From Chryseobacterium gleum (GTDB taxonomy: Bacteria; Bacteroidota; Bacteroidia; Flavobacteriales_D; Crocinitomicaceae), in assembly GCA_945897805.1 (NCBI GenBank), contig CAMDFX010000001.1, positions 186,001-250,000 on the forward strand: 64,000 nt of DNA, written 5' to 3'. The notes under the pieces are model-generated. The model was not told where the DNA came from. It did not search any database and worked only from the letters and a program-made list of their open reading frames with translations. The position numbers and the translations under genes are program-made. Positions 9,270 to 18,575 of the stretch are shown piece by piece (the first letter of the stretch is position 1; each line of letters opens with the position of its first letter).

Positions 9270-9976
9270 TGACTGCTAATGGACATATCGAATTATTTGA
9301 AAGGTACCGAAACGGTGATTTATCAGCAATTGAATTGAAAGAATTTGATGCGCGATTGGTTTACGATTCTGAATTTAAGGATGATTTTGACCAGTATGAG
9401 GCATTAGAAGAAGGAATTAAGACCCATTTTAGAAATAGACTTAAATCCAAACTTCAGGAAATAGACAAGATGATGGATATCCCTGCAAGAAAAAGAATCC
9501 ATCCGAAACGCATTTTAATTTGGAGTTCCTCAGTTGCAGCTTGTCTTTTGATTGGTGTACTTCTTTTGCAGCGTTTTTCGTCAAATAAATATGAACTGAT
9601 CGTTGAAGAATATTGGCCTGAGGAACCTGGATTGCCAGTTAAAATGAGTTCAAAAGGTAAGTATGATGAAGCGATGAATGCGTATAAGTTGGGTGAATTC
9701 GATAAAGCAAATTCCCTACTTGAAAAAACAGCTTCTGATACATCGTTTTACTTTCAGGGTATTATTGCTTATAAATTGAACGATTACAAGGCTTCCAAAG
9801 GATTCTTCAATCAGATTGAAAAAAGCTCATTGTATTTCAATCGTGCCCAGTTTAGGTTGGGCTTGATTTTACTTTCTGAACGAGATTTGAGTTCAGCTAA
9901 AAGAATATTTGAAATTCAAAAAGATGAAAATGATTTGTTTGCAAAAGAATCTAAGGAGATTTTGAAGAAAATTTAG
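9266..9976 (+). CDS. One-TM TPR-containing protein, probable anti-sigma factor
   Basis: A 236-residue protein. The cytoplasmic N-terminal ~80 residues (IELFERYRNGDLSAIELKEF, then DDFDQYEALEEGIK) resemble the short helical N-termini of Bacteroidetes anti-sigma factors. One transmembrane helix follows at ~82-101 (ILIWSSSVAACLLIGVLLL). The C-terminal ~120 residues are TPR-like helices (YDEAMNAYKLGEFDKANSLL; FYFQGIIAYKLNDYKASKGFF) predicted to be periplasmic. The 4-bp overlap with the sigma-factor gene supports a regulatory pair. There is no zinc-finger HxxxCxxC motif, so this is not a ZAS-type anti-sigma. The role is inferred from context and topology. Confidence 0.7.
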   Translation: MMTANGHIELFERYRNGDLSAIELKEFDARLVYDSEFKDDFDQYEALEEGIKTHFRNRLKSKLQEIDKMMDIPARKRIHPKRILIWSSSVAACLLIGVLLLQRFSSNKYELIVEEYWPEEPGLPVKMSSKGKYDEAMNAYKLGEFDKANSLLEKTASDTSFYFQGIIAYKLNDYKASKGFFNQIEKSSLYFNRAQFRLGLILLSERDLSSAKRIFEIQKDENDLFAKESKEILKKI

Positions 9977-10034
9977 TCTAAAACTCACCAATTGATTTTT
10001 GGCAGGATAAATTGTAAACTTCGTTCATTAGAAA

Positions 10035-10475
10035 ATGAAAAATATTTTAACCTTCAGTCTTTCATTCGCATCGATATTGCTAATTAATACCTGTTTGAGT
10101 CAAACTCAATATGATAAAAAAGTACTTGGCACTTGGACTGGAACAATAAGTGGTAGTGGAATAGCAACAAAGAATATTACAATTGTAGTAACGAAGTCTA
10201 ATTTCATTTTGAATGATACGGTGCACGAAGGGATTTGTGAAGGTTACAGTATAGTTAGCAATGGCAATAAAATAGCATTTAAAGGGAAAATTATAGTAGA
10301 AGCAGACATGCCAATTATCGAAGTAAAAGAACCAAACACAAGCAAAAAAAATGGAGTATTTCATCTGGAATTTGGCTGTTTTACAGATAAAGGAATTGAT
10401 TCAAAATTGACCTGCGGCACTTGGACCTCTTATGATAAAACATTGAAACGAAAGATAAATGTCAGAAAGAGATAA
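10035..10475 (+). CDS. Small secreted protein of unknown function
   Basis: A 146-residue product with a clear signal peptide (MKNILTFSLSFASILLINTCLSQ, cleavage near residue 23). The mature part starts with KKVLGTWTGTISGSG and is rich in short beta-forming stretches, resembling a lipocalin-like 'GTW.G' fold; that is only an impression. It contains two cysteines near the C-terminus. It lies 58 bp downstream of the putative anti-sigma gene on the same strand and may be in the same transcription unit. I do not recognise the family. Confidence 0.65.
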   Translation: MKNILTFSLSFASILLINTCLSQTQYDKKVLGTWTGTISGSGIATKNITIVVTKSNFILNDTVHEGICEGYSIVSNGNKIAFKGKIIVEADMPIIEVKEPNTSKKNGVFHLEFGCFTDKGIDSKLTCGTWTSYDKTLKRKINVRKR

Positions 10476-10499
10476 CACCTTGCCAAAATTTAGCAACAT

Positions 10500-11537
10500 A
10501 TGAAATACATCACCAACATTTTGACTATCGGAATACTTTTGTTCGCAAACCCAATTTTTGCACAACGTGATTCCATTCCAACCAACTATTTCGGACTTTA
10601 TACTGCATCAATTGGAGATGAAGGATCAGGCAATGAAGTCTACTATTGTTTTGGCATAAATGGAGATCCTTTTGTTGTTTACAAAGAAATTTTTGCAGGT
10701 GCGCGTTATGCGACTTATTACAGTGTTTTTTCATTTGACAAACAAACAGGAAAATTGGTATTGAAAAGCGATCGAATGATTAATGTTGAGGAAGATGCCG
10801 TGCGTATTGAAGAGGACAATACGAGCACTATAGAATTACAGATTATTGAGAAAGGAAATACAATCATCATAAAGGATGATAATTTTAGTGATGTTGATAT
10901 CGTAAAATCAGACGCATTGGAATTTGAAATATTAAATCGAAATGGCATTTCAACAAAATTTAAGAAAGCCAAACTAGAAGCTGAAAAAGCAAAAGTTGAG
11001 TTAGAAAAGTTTAATACGATAAAATTTACAGAAACAGAAATCGAATCTGAATTTACAATGCTCATTAGAACGTGCACGTTTAGAAATATTGTAATAGTTG
11101 ACTCTATTTTTGGAGATTGTATTGAACCAGAATGTAGTTCTATGAGCGTATTAAAGATGATAAACGGAGATGATGTTAAAATTGAACTTTCACAACTTTT
11201 TAAAAATGGAGGATTTGATGTTGAGAAAATTATTAATTCAAAAGCAATTGAAAATTTAAAACGATTTCAAGACAGAAATTCGGAAGAATTTGATCATCGA
11301 TATGTAAATTCTGTATATCAAAACTACTCTTTTAAGGGGAAAAAAATGTTTGATTCGCACACGAATCAAAACTTTTACACGAATCAAATAGAATTACGAT
11401 ATATAAGTGAAGAAAATAAACAATTTCAATTTCGAACATTCGTGGAGATTGAAGAAGGTGAAAATTATCAGCAAGGGGATGGAATGTTGTTCATTGGAAT
11501 GACTTACGAGGAGTTGCTTCCTTATTTTGCTGAATAG
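10500..11537 (+). CDS. Secreted protein of unknown function
   Basis: A 345-residue product with a signal peptide (MKYITNILTIGILLFANPIFAQ). The first half is beta-rich. A charged helical linker with EAEKAKVELEKF sits at about residues 155-170, and the C-terminal half contains three cysteines within CTFRN and CIEPECSS. No lipobox, membrane helix or T9SS sorting domain is visible. It starts 24 bp after the preceding gene. The short EAEKAK coil also occurs in the next gene but one (11868-13454), hinting that these accessory proteins are functionally linked. Function unknown. Confidence 0.65.
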   Translation: MKYITNILTIGILLFANPIFAQRDSIPTNYFGLYTASIGDEGSGNEVYYCFGINGDPFVVYKEIFAGARYATYYSVFSFDKQTGKLVLKSDRMINVEEDAVRIEEDNTSTIELQIIEKGNTIIIKDDNFSDVDIVKSDALEFEILNRNGISTKFKKAKLEAEKAKVELEKFNTIKFTETEIESEFTMLIRTCTFRNIVIVDSIFGDCIEPECSSMSVLKMINGDDVKIELSQLFKNGGFDVEKIINSKAIENLKRFQDRNSEEFDHRYVNSVYQNYSFKGKKMFDSHTNQNFYTNQIELRYISEENKQFQFRTFVEIEEGENYQQGDGMLFIGMTYEELLPYFAE

Positions 11538-11867
11538 ATACTTTTTTGTTAAAAATTCAAATTGAATCAATATGCTTACTCATTAATTAAAGTAGTTAAT
11601 AGGTTGTGTTTTCTTAGTCAAAGCATCAAAATTTGCAGTTGGACAAGAAAAGGAATTTAAGAAGATTAATTAGCGAACTCAGGTTATTAATCTCGACCTC
11701 ATCTACTTAAAAAGAGACAGGAGAATAGAAGCTTACAGAGTTTGAAGGAAATAAATCCTTGATTAAACATAATTTGCAGCTGTTTCAAAAGAAATTTTGA
11801 TTTTTTTAGTTATAAACTTACAATTGAAAATATCAATTGATTAAAGTTAAACTTCTAAAAAAAATAT
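11538..11867. other. Intergenic region, no feature recognised
   Basis: 330 bp of AT-rich sequence between two same-strand genes. I see no reading frame, hairpin with a T-run, or consensus promoter box I would defend. Confidence 0.4.
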
Positions 11868-13454
11868 ATGAAACATCTATTATTATTGTTTTTTGCGATT
11901 AATTTTTTCGCAGCATTCAACCAATCGACTGTAACCATTTATAAGAAAAGACCAGCTGAATTTGAATTGATCAACTATTCAAAAATAAGTAGATCTGCTG
12001 CTAGTGACGCTTTACTTGACAAGTATAAGATAAACGAAAAAATTGACGCCATTCTTACGAAATATGGAACTTTGAAAGTACAAACGTTCAATCCTTACAA
12101 AGTAGATTTAACAGCAAATAAGGATTCAACAGTATTAGTAGAGTACACTATTATAAAAGAAAATTTTACCCAAACGATAAAGGAAAGAACAACTATACTA
12201 AAGCAAGCAAGTGGAGACAATTCTGTATTTTACAGCGAAGCAAATGGTGAATTAACCTTGAAAGTGCGTTTGATTGATGCAAAAACCAACCAACTGATTG
12301 TTGAAAAACAATACACTTCAACTACCACAAAAAAAGGCGCAGAAACAGACTATCAAAGGGATGCTGCCGAGGTAGATTTGGTTACATTGTCAAAACAATG
12401 TACTGAGGAAATTGGCTTTGCTTTTTTAAAATTTGTTTCGAACTGGAACGAACAAATCACAATTGAATTTGAAGAGGATAATAAATTTGTAGAACTACCA
12501 GTTGTTATAAAAAGCATGAACACAAATAATTGGTCGGCAAGCATTGAAATTCTAAAAAAATATACTGAAGACCCTAATTTTAAAAGTAAGCAAAAAGCAA
12601 AAGCTTTGTACAATTATGGTTTGGTTTTAATGTATGATGACCAATTCGACAAAGCCAAAGAAGCTTTCAAAGCAGCAGTTACACTTTCACCAAAGGAGAC
12701 AATCTATGAGAATAAATACAATCAAGTTGAACAAGAGCATAATTTGAAACAGTTGCTAATTAATCGTGAAATAAAACGTGACATTGAATTTAAGAAAGGT
12801 ATAGTAGAGGCTGAAAAAGCAAAAATCGCAGAGCAGGCTGAAATAGAACATCAAAAAGTAATTCAGGATAGCTTGGTATTAATCCAAAAAATACAAAGTG
12901 ATAGCATCGCCGAAGTTCAGAAACAAAACGCAGCGGAAAAGCAGAAAATAGAAGATGATTTCGTAAAAGGCTATAATACTTCTGTAAAATCAAATCCGAG
13001 TCTTTATACAAATCAATCAGGAGCAGTTTCTTGCGTAAAATCTTTTATGACGTACGCTGGAGATGGAAATCTTTCGGGTATGAAAAGTATTTCTGAAAAG
13101 CCGGAAGACAATGAAAAAAGAAAAGAAGTTGGAAGTTATGGCGTTCTGCGGATCCTTGGAGGCTATGATAGGGATCCAGTAAAGGCAAAAAATGAATTTG
13201 CTAAAATAAAATCTTCAAGTCTCAAAAATCCTGCAGTTTACTATCTCTCAAGTTCAACAGCTATTGTATTAGCTTCTAAATGGGGTACAGATCCTTATGC
13301 AAAAGGTTTCTATTTCTATGTTGGTAAAATTGGATCTTCGTGGAAGGTTTTAGGTATGGATGACTCTGTATTTTTGAGGGGTAATACACTTTCACTTGAT
13401 CAAAAACAGTTAATCGAAAAAACACTTATGAAAAGAGCTAAGGAAACTAACTAA
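11868..13454 (+). CDS. Exported protein with TPR-like and coiled-coil regions
   Basis: A 528-residue protein with an N-terminal signal peptide (MKHLLLLFFAINFFAAF). Residues ~25-195 are beta-rich. Residues ~235-275 look like a TPR pair (ALYNYGLVLMYDDQFDKAKE). Residues ~290-375 form a highly charged coiled coil (EAEKAKIAEQAEIEHQK), and the C-terminal ~150 residues form a separate domain containing KSFMTYAGDGNLSGM and WKVLGMDDS. That last domain has the size and 'gets worse without dose' layout of small NTF2/SnoaL-like domains, but this is speculative. No membrane helix other than the signal peptide is visible. It stands alone after a 330-bp gap and is followed 25 bp later by a lipoprotein gene. 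Confidence 0.65.
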   Translation: MKHLLLLFFAINFFAAFNQSTVTIYKKRPAEFELINYSKISRSAASDALLDKYKINEKIDAILTKYGTLKVQTFNPYKVDLTANKDSTVLVEYTIIKENFTQTIKERTTILKQASGDNSVFYSEANGELTLKVRLIDAKTNQLIVEKQYTSTTTKKGAETDYQRDAAEVDLVTLSKQCTEEIGFAFLKFVSNWNEQITIEFEEDNKFVELPVVIKSMNTNNWSASIEILKKYTEDPNFKSKQKAKALYNYGLVLMYDDQFDKAKEAFKAAVTLSPKETIYENKYNQVEQEHNLKQLLINREIKRDIEFKKGIVEAEKAKIAEQAEIEHQKVIQDSLVLIQKIQSDSIAEVQKQNAAEKQKIEDDFVKGYNTSVKSNPSLYTNQSGAVSCVKSFMTYAGDGNLSGMKSISEKPEDNEKRKEVGSYGVLRILGGYDRDPVKAKNEFAKIKSSSLKNPAVYYLSSSTAIVLASKWGTDPYAKGFYFYVGKIGSSWKVLGMDDSVFLRGNTLSLDQKQLIEKTLMKRAKETN

Positions 13455-13479
13455 AAATTAATATTAAATTTTTTTGAGT

Positions 13480-13818
13480 ATGAAAAATCGAATCGCAATA
13501 ATATTTTCATTGGTAACTGTAATATCAAGTTGTAGCACAAATGATTCAACTGGAACTTCTTCTGAATTATCTATTGATAAAATTGAAAAACTCAATCCAA
13601 CAAATCCTAAAATAGAGACAGATTATGGACAAATCGGCAACTACCATACAATGGATGAATACTATTTAGATGAAAATGGTAGCAAGGTATGGCACGGATA
13701 CCGAAAAAATCTATATCCAACTTTAAGTCCAAAAATAGTTTCGTTTTATGAACATGGAGATTTAATGTGGACAGAAACCTACGATGAAGTTGGGAATGTT
13801 TTAACAAGTAATAGATAA
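13480..13818 (+). CDS. Small lipoprotein of unknown function
   Basis: A 112-residue product starting MKNRIAIIFSLVTVISSCS. The ISSC motif is a lipobox, predicting lipid attachment at the cysteine near residue 18. The mature part is polar and contains YDEVGNVLTSN at its end, similar to the YD/RHS-like or MORN-like 'toxin_YwqK' strand pattern (HGDLMWTETYDEVG). I chose the ATG at 13480 over a TTG two codons upstream. It sits in a row with the flanking genes (3 bp before the next start). Confidence 0.6.
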   Translation: MKNRIAIIFSLVTVISSCSTNDSTGTSSELSIDKIEKLNPTNPKIETDYGQIGNYHTMDEYYLDENGSKVWHGYRKNLYPTLSPKIVSFYEHGDLMWTETYDEVGNVLTSNR

Positions 13819-13821
13819 TTT

Positions 13822-15591
13822 ATGGAAGAAAGAGAAAATTTAGAATTAGAAAGACAACGCATAGAAATCGAGCGTCAAAAGCTGGAGTTAGAAAGGAACA
13901 AATTGGAATTTGAGAAATCAAAAAATGATGCAACTAAAAATCCAAATTCATCAATGACTAAATCGTCATTTAATATAACGGCGATGATTTTAACTGTTGT
14001 TTTATTGGTGTCAGCATTTTTACCTTGGGCCGAGTCAAACGCAAGTGGATTTGGCGCTAGTTTTTCATCTTCGGCAAGTGGAATGCAAACGGGACATGGT
14101 ATCATCGTAATTATTTGCGCCCTTGCATGTATTACTTTGATTGTGCTTCGCAATAAATTTCTTTTTATTCCAGGAATATTGGGTGTTCTTATCGGAATTG
14201 CTGCAATTACGGGTATGGGTAGTTTTTCTGCCTCAGCTGGAGGAGCATCGGTGAGGGCTGGATTTGCAATCGGTCCAATTATTACTATTTTGTCATCAAT
14301 TATTATTCTCTTATCATCTTTTATTAAGCTGAATTCGAATGGATCAAATTCATTGGACTTAGTAAGTTTAATGAAAAAATATAAATATGAATTATTATTA
14401 TTTATTGCTACAATTTTCATTCTAATTCCAATATTGAGTGAAATGAGATTGCCTAGTAGTTTTTTTAACTACCTGATAAAATTAATTTTCTTCGTTGGTT
14501 TACCTGCAGCAATTTTTAGGTATTTGAAGATGTCTCTTTCATTCAATGTAATCTTAGCTCTAGGCTCTTATATTACAATTTTATTTATTCACTCTATCTT
14601 AATTAGAAATGTCGATTCATTCCAATACACGACTTTTGGACGCAATTTAGATGAGTCAATTTACGAAGGAAAATATTGGTTTAAATTGCTTCTATATGCA
14701 TTATTAATATTTACCATTTTCATAGAAGTGAGAAAAGAAAAAGCGTACAATAATGATTCAATTATGAATAAGGTTCAAATCGTTCTTAAACCCTATCTAT
14801 CGCAATTTTTTCTTTTGATTCCTTTAATCGGATTTTTTACTTTCTATACAATTACCAAACACTACATTACGTCTGAAGAAATAGACAATTTCGAAAAAGA
14901 AAACTCTTATTTATCAGGTGATTGGTATTATACTGACGAAAGTAAATCTCAGCTTTTCACATTGCACATTAATAATGTTAGTGCACACTCGAATTATGAC
15001 ATGACACACAAAGGAATCATGAATGGATCGTTAAGCTATATTATTTATGATAGTGAGAATATGGATCTAGGGTCTGGATCAATCGATACGAATATCTATT
15101 ATAGTACCAAATTGCAACTGCCATTATCGTTCAATTCTGGTTTAATTATTCAAGAATTCAATGGCAATCAATTAAAAATCAGTTTAAAATATTCTGATGG
15201 TACATCTCTTAAAGCGATGTGTTACAAAGATAAAAGCAAATTGAAAATTAATGTTGTTAAAAAGAAGATTGAACAAAATACGCCTAATCTAGTAGGCACC
15301 TATTCCGGAATTTTTGGGGATAATGATATCATTTTAAAAATTGATAATATTAATCAAGAAACGCTAGAGGTAAGTGGATTTAATGAAGTTTCAGGAAATA
15401 CAAGACCATTAAAAGGAACCGTTCAAGTAATGGAAAATATGTATTATTTTGTTCTCAATGAACCAGGTGATGATAAATACGATGGTGTTTTTGAATTTAA
15501 AATTTATATGAATTCGATTAATTCGTTAGAGGGGACATGGAATTCAAATGATGGTAAGTTATCGAGAGATTTCATTTTAACTAGACTTTAA
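13822..15591 (+). CDS. Multi-pass membrane protein with N-terminal coiled coil and C-terminal beta domains
   Basis: A 589-residue protein. Residues 1-38 are almost entirely charged (a repeating E-R-Q-K-L-E pattern), forming a short cytoplasmic coiled coil. Residues ~50-170 hold about four hydrophobic helices with glycine/serine-rich loops, and residues ~185-355 hold about six more. The C-terminal ~230 residues contain two similar beta-rich units (around GDWYYTDESKSQ and GTYSGIFGDNDI). It starts 3 bp after the lipoprotein gene. Its last 15 bp overlap the convergent CHAT gene. I do not recognise the family. Confidence 0.65.
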   Translation: MEERENLELERQRIEIERQKLELERNKLEFEKSKNDATKNPNSSMTKSSFNITAMILTVVLLVSAFLPWAESNASGFGASFSSSASGMQTGHGIIVIICALACITLIVLRNKFLFIPGILGVLIGIAAITGMGSFSASAGGASVRAGFAIGPIITILSSIIILLSSFIKLNSNGSNSLDLVSLMKKYKYELLLFIATIFILIPILSEMRLPSSFFNYLIKLIFFVGLPAAIFRYLKMSLSFNVILALGSYITILFIHSILIRNVDSFQYTTFGRNLDESIYEGKYWFKLLLYALLIFTIFIEVRKEKAYNNDSIMNKVQIVLKPYLSQFFLLIPLIGFFTFYTITKHYITSEEIDNFEKENSYLSGDWYYTDESKSQLFTLHINNVSAHSNYDMTHKGIMNGSLSYIIYDSENMDLGSGSIDTNIYYSTKLQLPLSFNSGLIIQEFNGNQLKISLKYSDGTSLKAMCYKDKSKLKINVVKKKIEQNTPNLVGTYSGIFGDNDIILKIDNINQETLEVSGFNEVSGNTRPLKGTVQVMENMYYFVLNEPGDDKYDGVFEFKIYMNSINSLEGTWNSNDGKLSRDFILTRL

Positions 15592-17931
15592 GGTACTTCT
15601 ACAAATAAAATAAGCAACTACTACCAAAACTCCCACAATCCACAAGTAAATGAAGGATTGGGGAGTTTTTTTGTTTTGAGCAATCTCCCCATCACCCATC
15701 ACTCGATGGCCAGCCCAATAATAAGGCGCTGCCAATTCTGATTGCGAACAACCATTAATGTGCTCAATTTTAGTTTGCTGCATCAATTTGGAAATATGTC
15801 GTTTGTGCTTAAGCGCGCCATAAAATTTTGAAAACAATTCATTGGAAACCTTGTCATCAACCTCCCAAAGATTTGCAATCGTTACATCCGCGCCCGCTGC
15901 ATGAAAAGCCCTAACAAATCCGTTAACGCCATCGCCTTGTATAATTTTACCATTGGAAGAATTACAAGCGTTTAAAACGACGAGTTTTGGATTTTGAATC
16001 AAAGGAATTTCTGAAAGATTTAATGTTCTGTCAGAAAAGACCAAAGAAGACAATGTGGGTGATTGTTCGTCAATGCTTCCATGTCCACTGAAATGAAGTA
16101 TGGACGATTTAGTTTTTAAAAAATTGCCTGTAGTTGCTGTTTCATTTTTATAAACTAACTGATTTAAGTTGCTTAGTTTGTCCATCAATTGACTAGAAAA
16201 AGGCAATGCTGCATACTTTTTATTTGGGTTAAATGGAGCAAATGCATTAATATTTAATGGAATACTTTCGATTTTCTTCTGATAGATACTAGACGAAAGC
16301 GTGTATTGAAGTTGGATATGCTTGACAAAATAATCGAGCTTCCTATAATCTACCAAGTTGCTGTTTTTGTTCGAAGGCAACAATGCCTCAAATACTAAAT
16401 CATTTACATTTCCTTCGGGACAAATGATGATTTTTTTATAATTTTTAAGGTCTAAATCGTTAAAAATTGCGCTGTATGTTTTTGTACCGAATTTCACATA
16501 ATTATTAAAGTCCATTTCAATAATGGATTTTTTTAAATCAATAATATACTCTGGAATACTGTCATTTAGCTTGATAAGTGAGCCATTAGAATGGCTGATT
16601 GCCAAAACAAAATAATTTGCTCCTTGACCAGTTAAAAAGTCTAAAAACAAATCTCCTTCATTCAGTTTGTTTTGCAACGATTTGATTGAGACTTTTGGGG
16701 TAATTTTAATAGGTTGAAGTTTATTGAAATCATAATATTTGAGTTTCTCATTTGCATTGAAAATGCGTTCGAGAGAAAAAGGGAGATTGAATTTTCTTTT
16801 GAGTGTTTCAATTTCAATTACATCTTTAAAAGGAATTAAATTATAGATTCCTAGTTGTTGATTTGTATTTCTAGATTTAAATTCGCTAAAAGTTATTTCC
16901 CATAATTTAATCGCTTGTTGTGAGATTTTTTGGCAAGTTGGAATTATGCTAATTTTCTTTTTTTCAGCAATTTGCATAAATAATGATTGATTTTTATATC
17001 TCAAACATCGAATTGCGTCTTCTTTATTCGGAATTCTTTTTAAACTTTTGTCATCCACGAAATTCAAATTAATTCCAAATGCCTTAATTGATTGATCGAA
17101 GTAATTCGAAGAAATATTCAAACGGTCAGGCGATATTTTTTCACTTAAAAGCAAATTTACGATTCCCATTAGATAAAGCGTCTTTGCTCGCTCGTGATGA
17201 ACTAGTCCATAATTTTTAGTCCAAGTTTCATTGGCTAACGAATAGTAAATCATGGCATTTCTATGTGTTCCAAGTATTCTATGACTTTCAGCTTTAATTT
17301 GAATGTGAGCATGAATATTGTCGTGATAAGAATTTCCAATCAAATGATAAGTTTTTGCCAAGTAATATTCAGGTAGTTTATTTTCTAAAATGAAACGTTT
17401 AGATTTGGAATAAAAACCACGAATCCAATTATACTTCTTGAGGACTTCAGTTCCACTTAAATTGGTTGCTAAATAAAGTTTCTCGCTTTGGGCTAAGATA
17501 TTCCAGATTTTAAAAATCTCAACTTCTCGTTCCTGTTTTAGCGTTAAATGTTGAATCAAATGATTGCAAGAATCAGCATATTTTTTTGCCAATTCAATTT
17601 CGATTTTCTCGTAATAATAATTGCTCAATAAAGCGTAATTCCATGCTAGATGATGATCATTCGCTCCATATTGTTTTGAACGAATACGGTTGCTCTCTTT
17701 CCAATGAACAAGTGCTTCTTCTAAATCCCCTTTTAAATTATAAAAGTCACCTTCATATTGATTTAGGAGCGCTAAATTTCGCTTTTTTGCTTTCTCCTTA
17801 ATAATCCAATTAATTCCTTCGTTGTATTTTCCGTCAAACAAGTAACGTTCCATTTCAATGGCGATTCTATCTCTCGATTGGCATACAAAACTTATGAATA
17901 CTAGCAAATAACATAAAACTAAACTCTTCAT
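15577..17931 (-). CDS. Exported TPR-CHAT domain (caspase-like) peptidase with C-terminal membrane anchor
   Basis: A 784-residue protein: signal peptide (residues 1-18, MKSLVLCYLLVFISFVCQS), a long helical TPR-like region (~20-300), a linker, then a CHAT domain (~430-750). The catalytic dyad is visible as His617 in HFSGHG and Cys656 in VVLNACNSS, followed by GDGVNGFVRAFHAAGA and ANLWEVDD, typical of CHAT peptidases. A transmembrane helix at ~757-776 (FIYLWIVGVLVVVAYF) ends in a short basic tail. The expected topology is a protease held at the inner membrane facing the periplasm. CHAT proteins are caspase/separase relatives. The convergent arrangement with the sigma/anti-sigma block suggests a link, but no substrate can be named from sequence. 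Confidence 0.85.
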   Translation of the reverse strand: MKSLVLCYLLVFISFVCQSRDRIAIEMERYLFDGKYNEGINWIIKEKAKKRNLALLNQYEGDFYNLKGDLEEALVHWKESNRIRSKQYGANDHHLAWNYALLSNYYYEKIEIELAKKYADSCNHLIQHLTLKQEREVEIFKIWNILAQSEKLYLATNLSGTEVLKKYNWIRGFYSKSKRFILENKLPEYYLAKTYHLIGNSYHDNIHAHIQIKAESHRILGTHRNAMIYYSLANETWTKNYGLVHHERAKTLYLMGIVNLLLSEKISPDRLNISSNYFDQSIKAFGINLNFVDDKSLKRIPNKEDAIRCLRYKNQSLFMQIAEKKKISIIPTCQKISQQAIKLWEITFSEFKSRNTNQQLGIYNLIPFKDVIEIETLKRKFNLPFSLERIFNANEKLKYYDFNKLQPIKITPKVSIKSLQNKLNEGDLFLDFLTGQGANYFVLAISHSNGSLIKLNDSIPEYIIDLKKSIIEMDFNNYVKFGTKTYSAIFNDLDLKNYKKIIICPEGNVNDLVFEALLPSNKNSNLVDYRKLDYFVKHIQLQYTLSSSIYQKKIESIPLNINAFAPFNPNKKYAALPFSSQLMDKLSNLNQLVYKNETATTGNFLKTKSSILHFSGHGSIDEQSPTLSSLVFSDRTLNLSEIPLIQNPKLVVLNACNSSNGKIIQGDGVNGFVRAFHAAGADVTIANLWEVDDKVSNELFSKFYGALKHKRHISKLMQQTKIEHINGCSQSELAAPYYWAGHRVMGDGEIAQNKKTPQSFIYLWIVGVLVVVAYFICRSTLKSS

Positions 17932-18092
17932 TCGATGAAGATACTAATTTGGTTTGAAAGTGAATTTTTGAAGCTGACTTTTTAGCAGAATTATAGCCGT
18001 AAAAAAGACATCAATTTTAACTTTTGATATTTGTGCATTTTTTCACATTCATAAATATTGTAACTTTACACCTTAAAATTAAAACATCTAAA

Positions 18093-18575
18093 ATGAGCCA
18101 AGTTTCCATTAAAAGTATTGAAAAAGCGATAAACATTGTTGACAATTTAGATGATGACGCTTTAGAACAATTGTCTGAACGTCATTCTTTGGCTCAACCT
18201 ACGCTTTTGGGCTATATTATGTCTGCAGCAATCGAATATCAAAATGAAAAATTAGAAGGCTTGTTGTTATATTATTATTGCTTGATTTCTGAAAGTTTCT
18301 CGCAAGAAGGATTGGAAACTACAACTGTAACCGATGATCACATTGACGCTTTCGAAGAACCTTATTTTGAAATGTTGGATGCCTATTTCGACAATAATGA
18401 AGACGATATTTTGGAAGATTTTTGTGATCAACCAGAATTGGCGCGTTTCATTTCTATCGAATTGAGCGAACCAGATGATGATGGAACTGAATTAGACGAT
18501 GAAACGGCAACACAATTGTTTATCGTCATGATTGCTTTTACAACTTTGCTTTCAAGATCTGTAAAAGCAGCATGA
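18093..18575 (+). CDS. Acidic cytoplasmic protein of unknown function
   Basis: A 160-residue soluble protein starting MSQVSIKSIEKAINIVDNL, very rich in Asp and Glu, especially in the second half (EEPYFEMLDAYFDNNEDD, DDDGTELDDETATQ), with predicted helices throughout. I use the ATG at 18093; the frame extends upstream only through a hydrophobic, unlikely leader. Its last codons overlap the next start by 4 bp (ATGA), so it is probably translated together with the thioesterase gene. Family not recognised. Confidence 0.7.
   Translation: MSQVSIKSIEKAINIVDNLDDDALEQLSERHSLAQPTLLGYIMSAAIEYQNEKLEGLLLYYYCLISESFSQEGLETTTVTDDHIDAFEEPYFEMLDAYFDNNEDDILEDFCDQPELARFISIELSEPDDDGTELDDETATQLFIVMIAFTTLLSRSVKAA

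Noticed and set aside
18024-18092. N-terminal extension (MIFVHFFTFINI...) of the acidic 160-residue protein
   Set aside because: It would add a hydrophobic leader unlike the rest of the protein; the ATG at 18093 is a better start.
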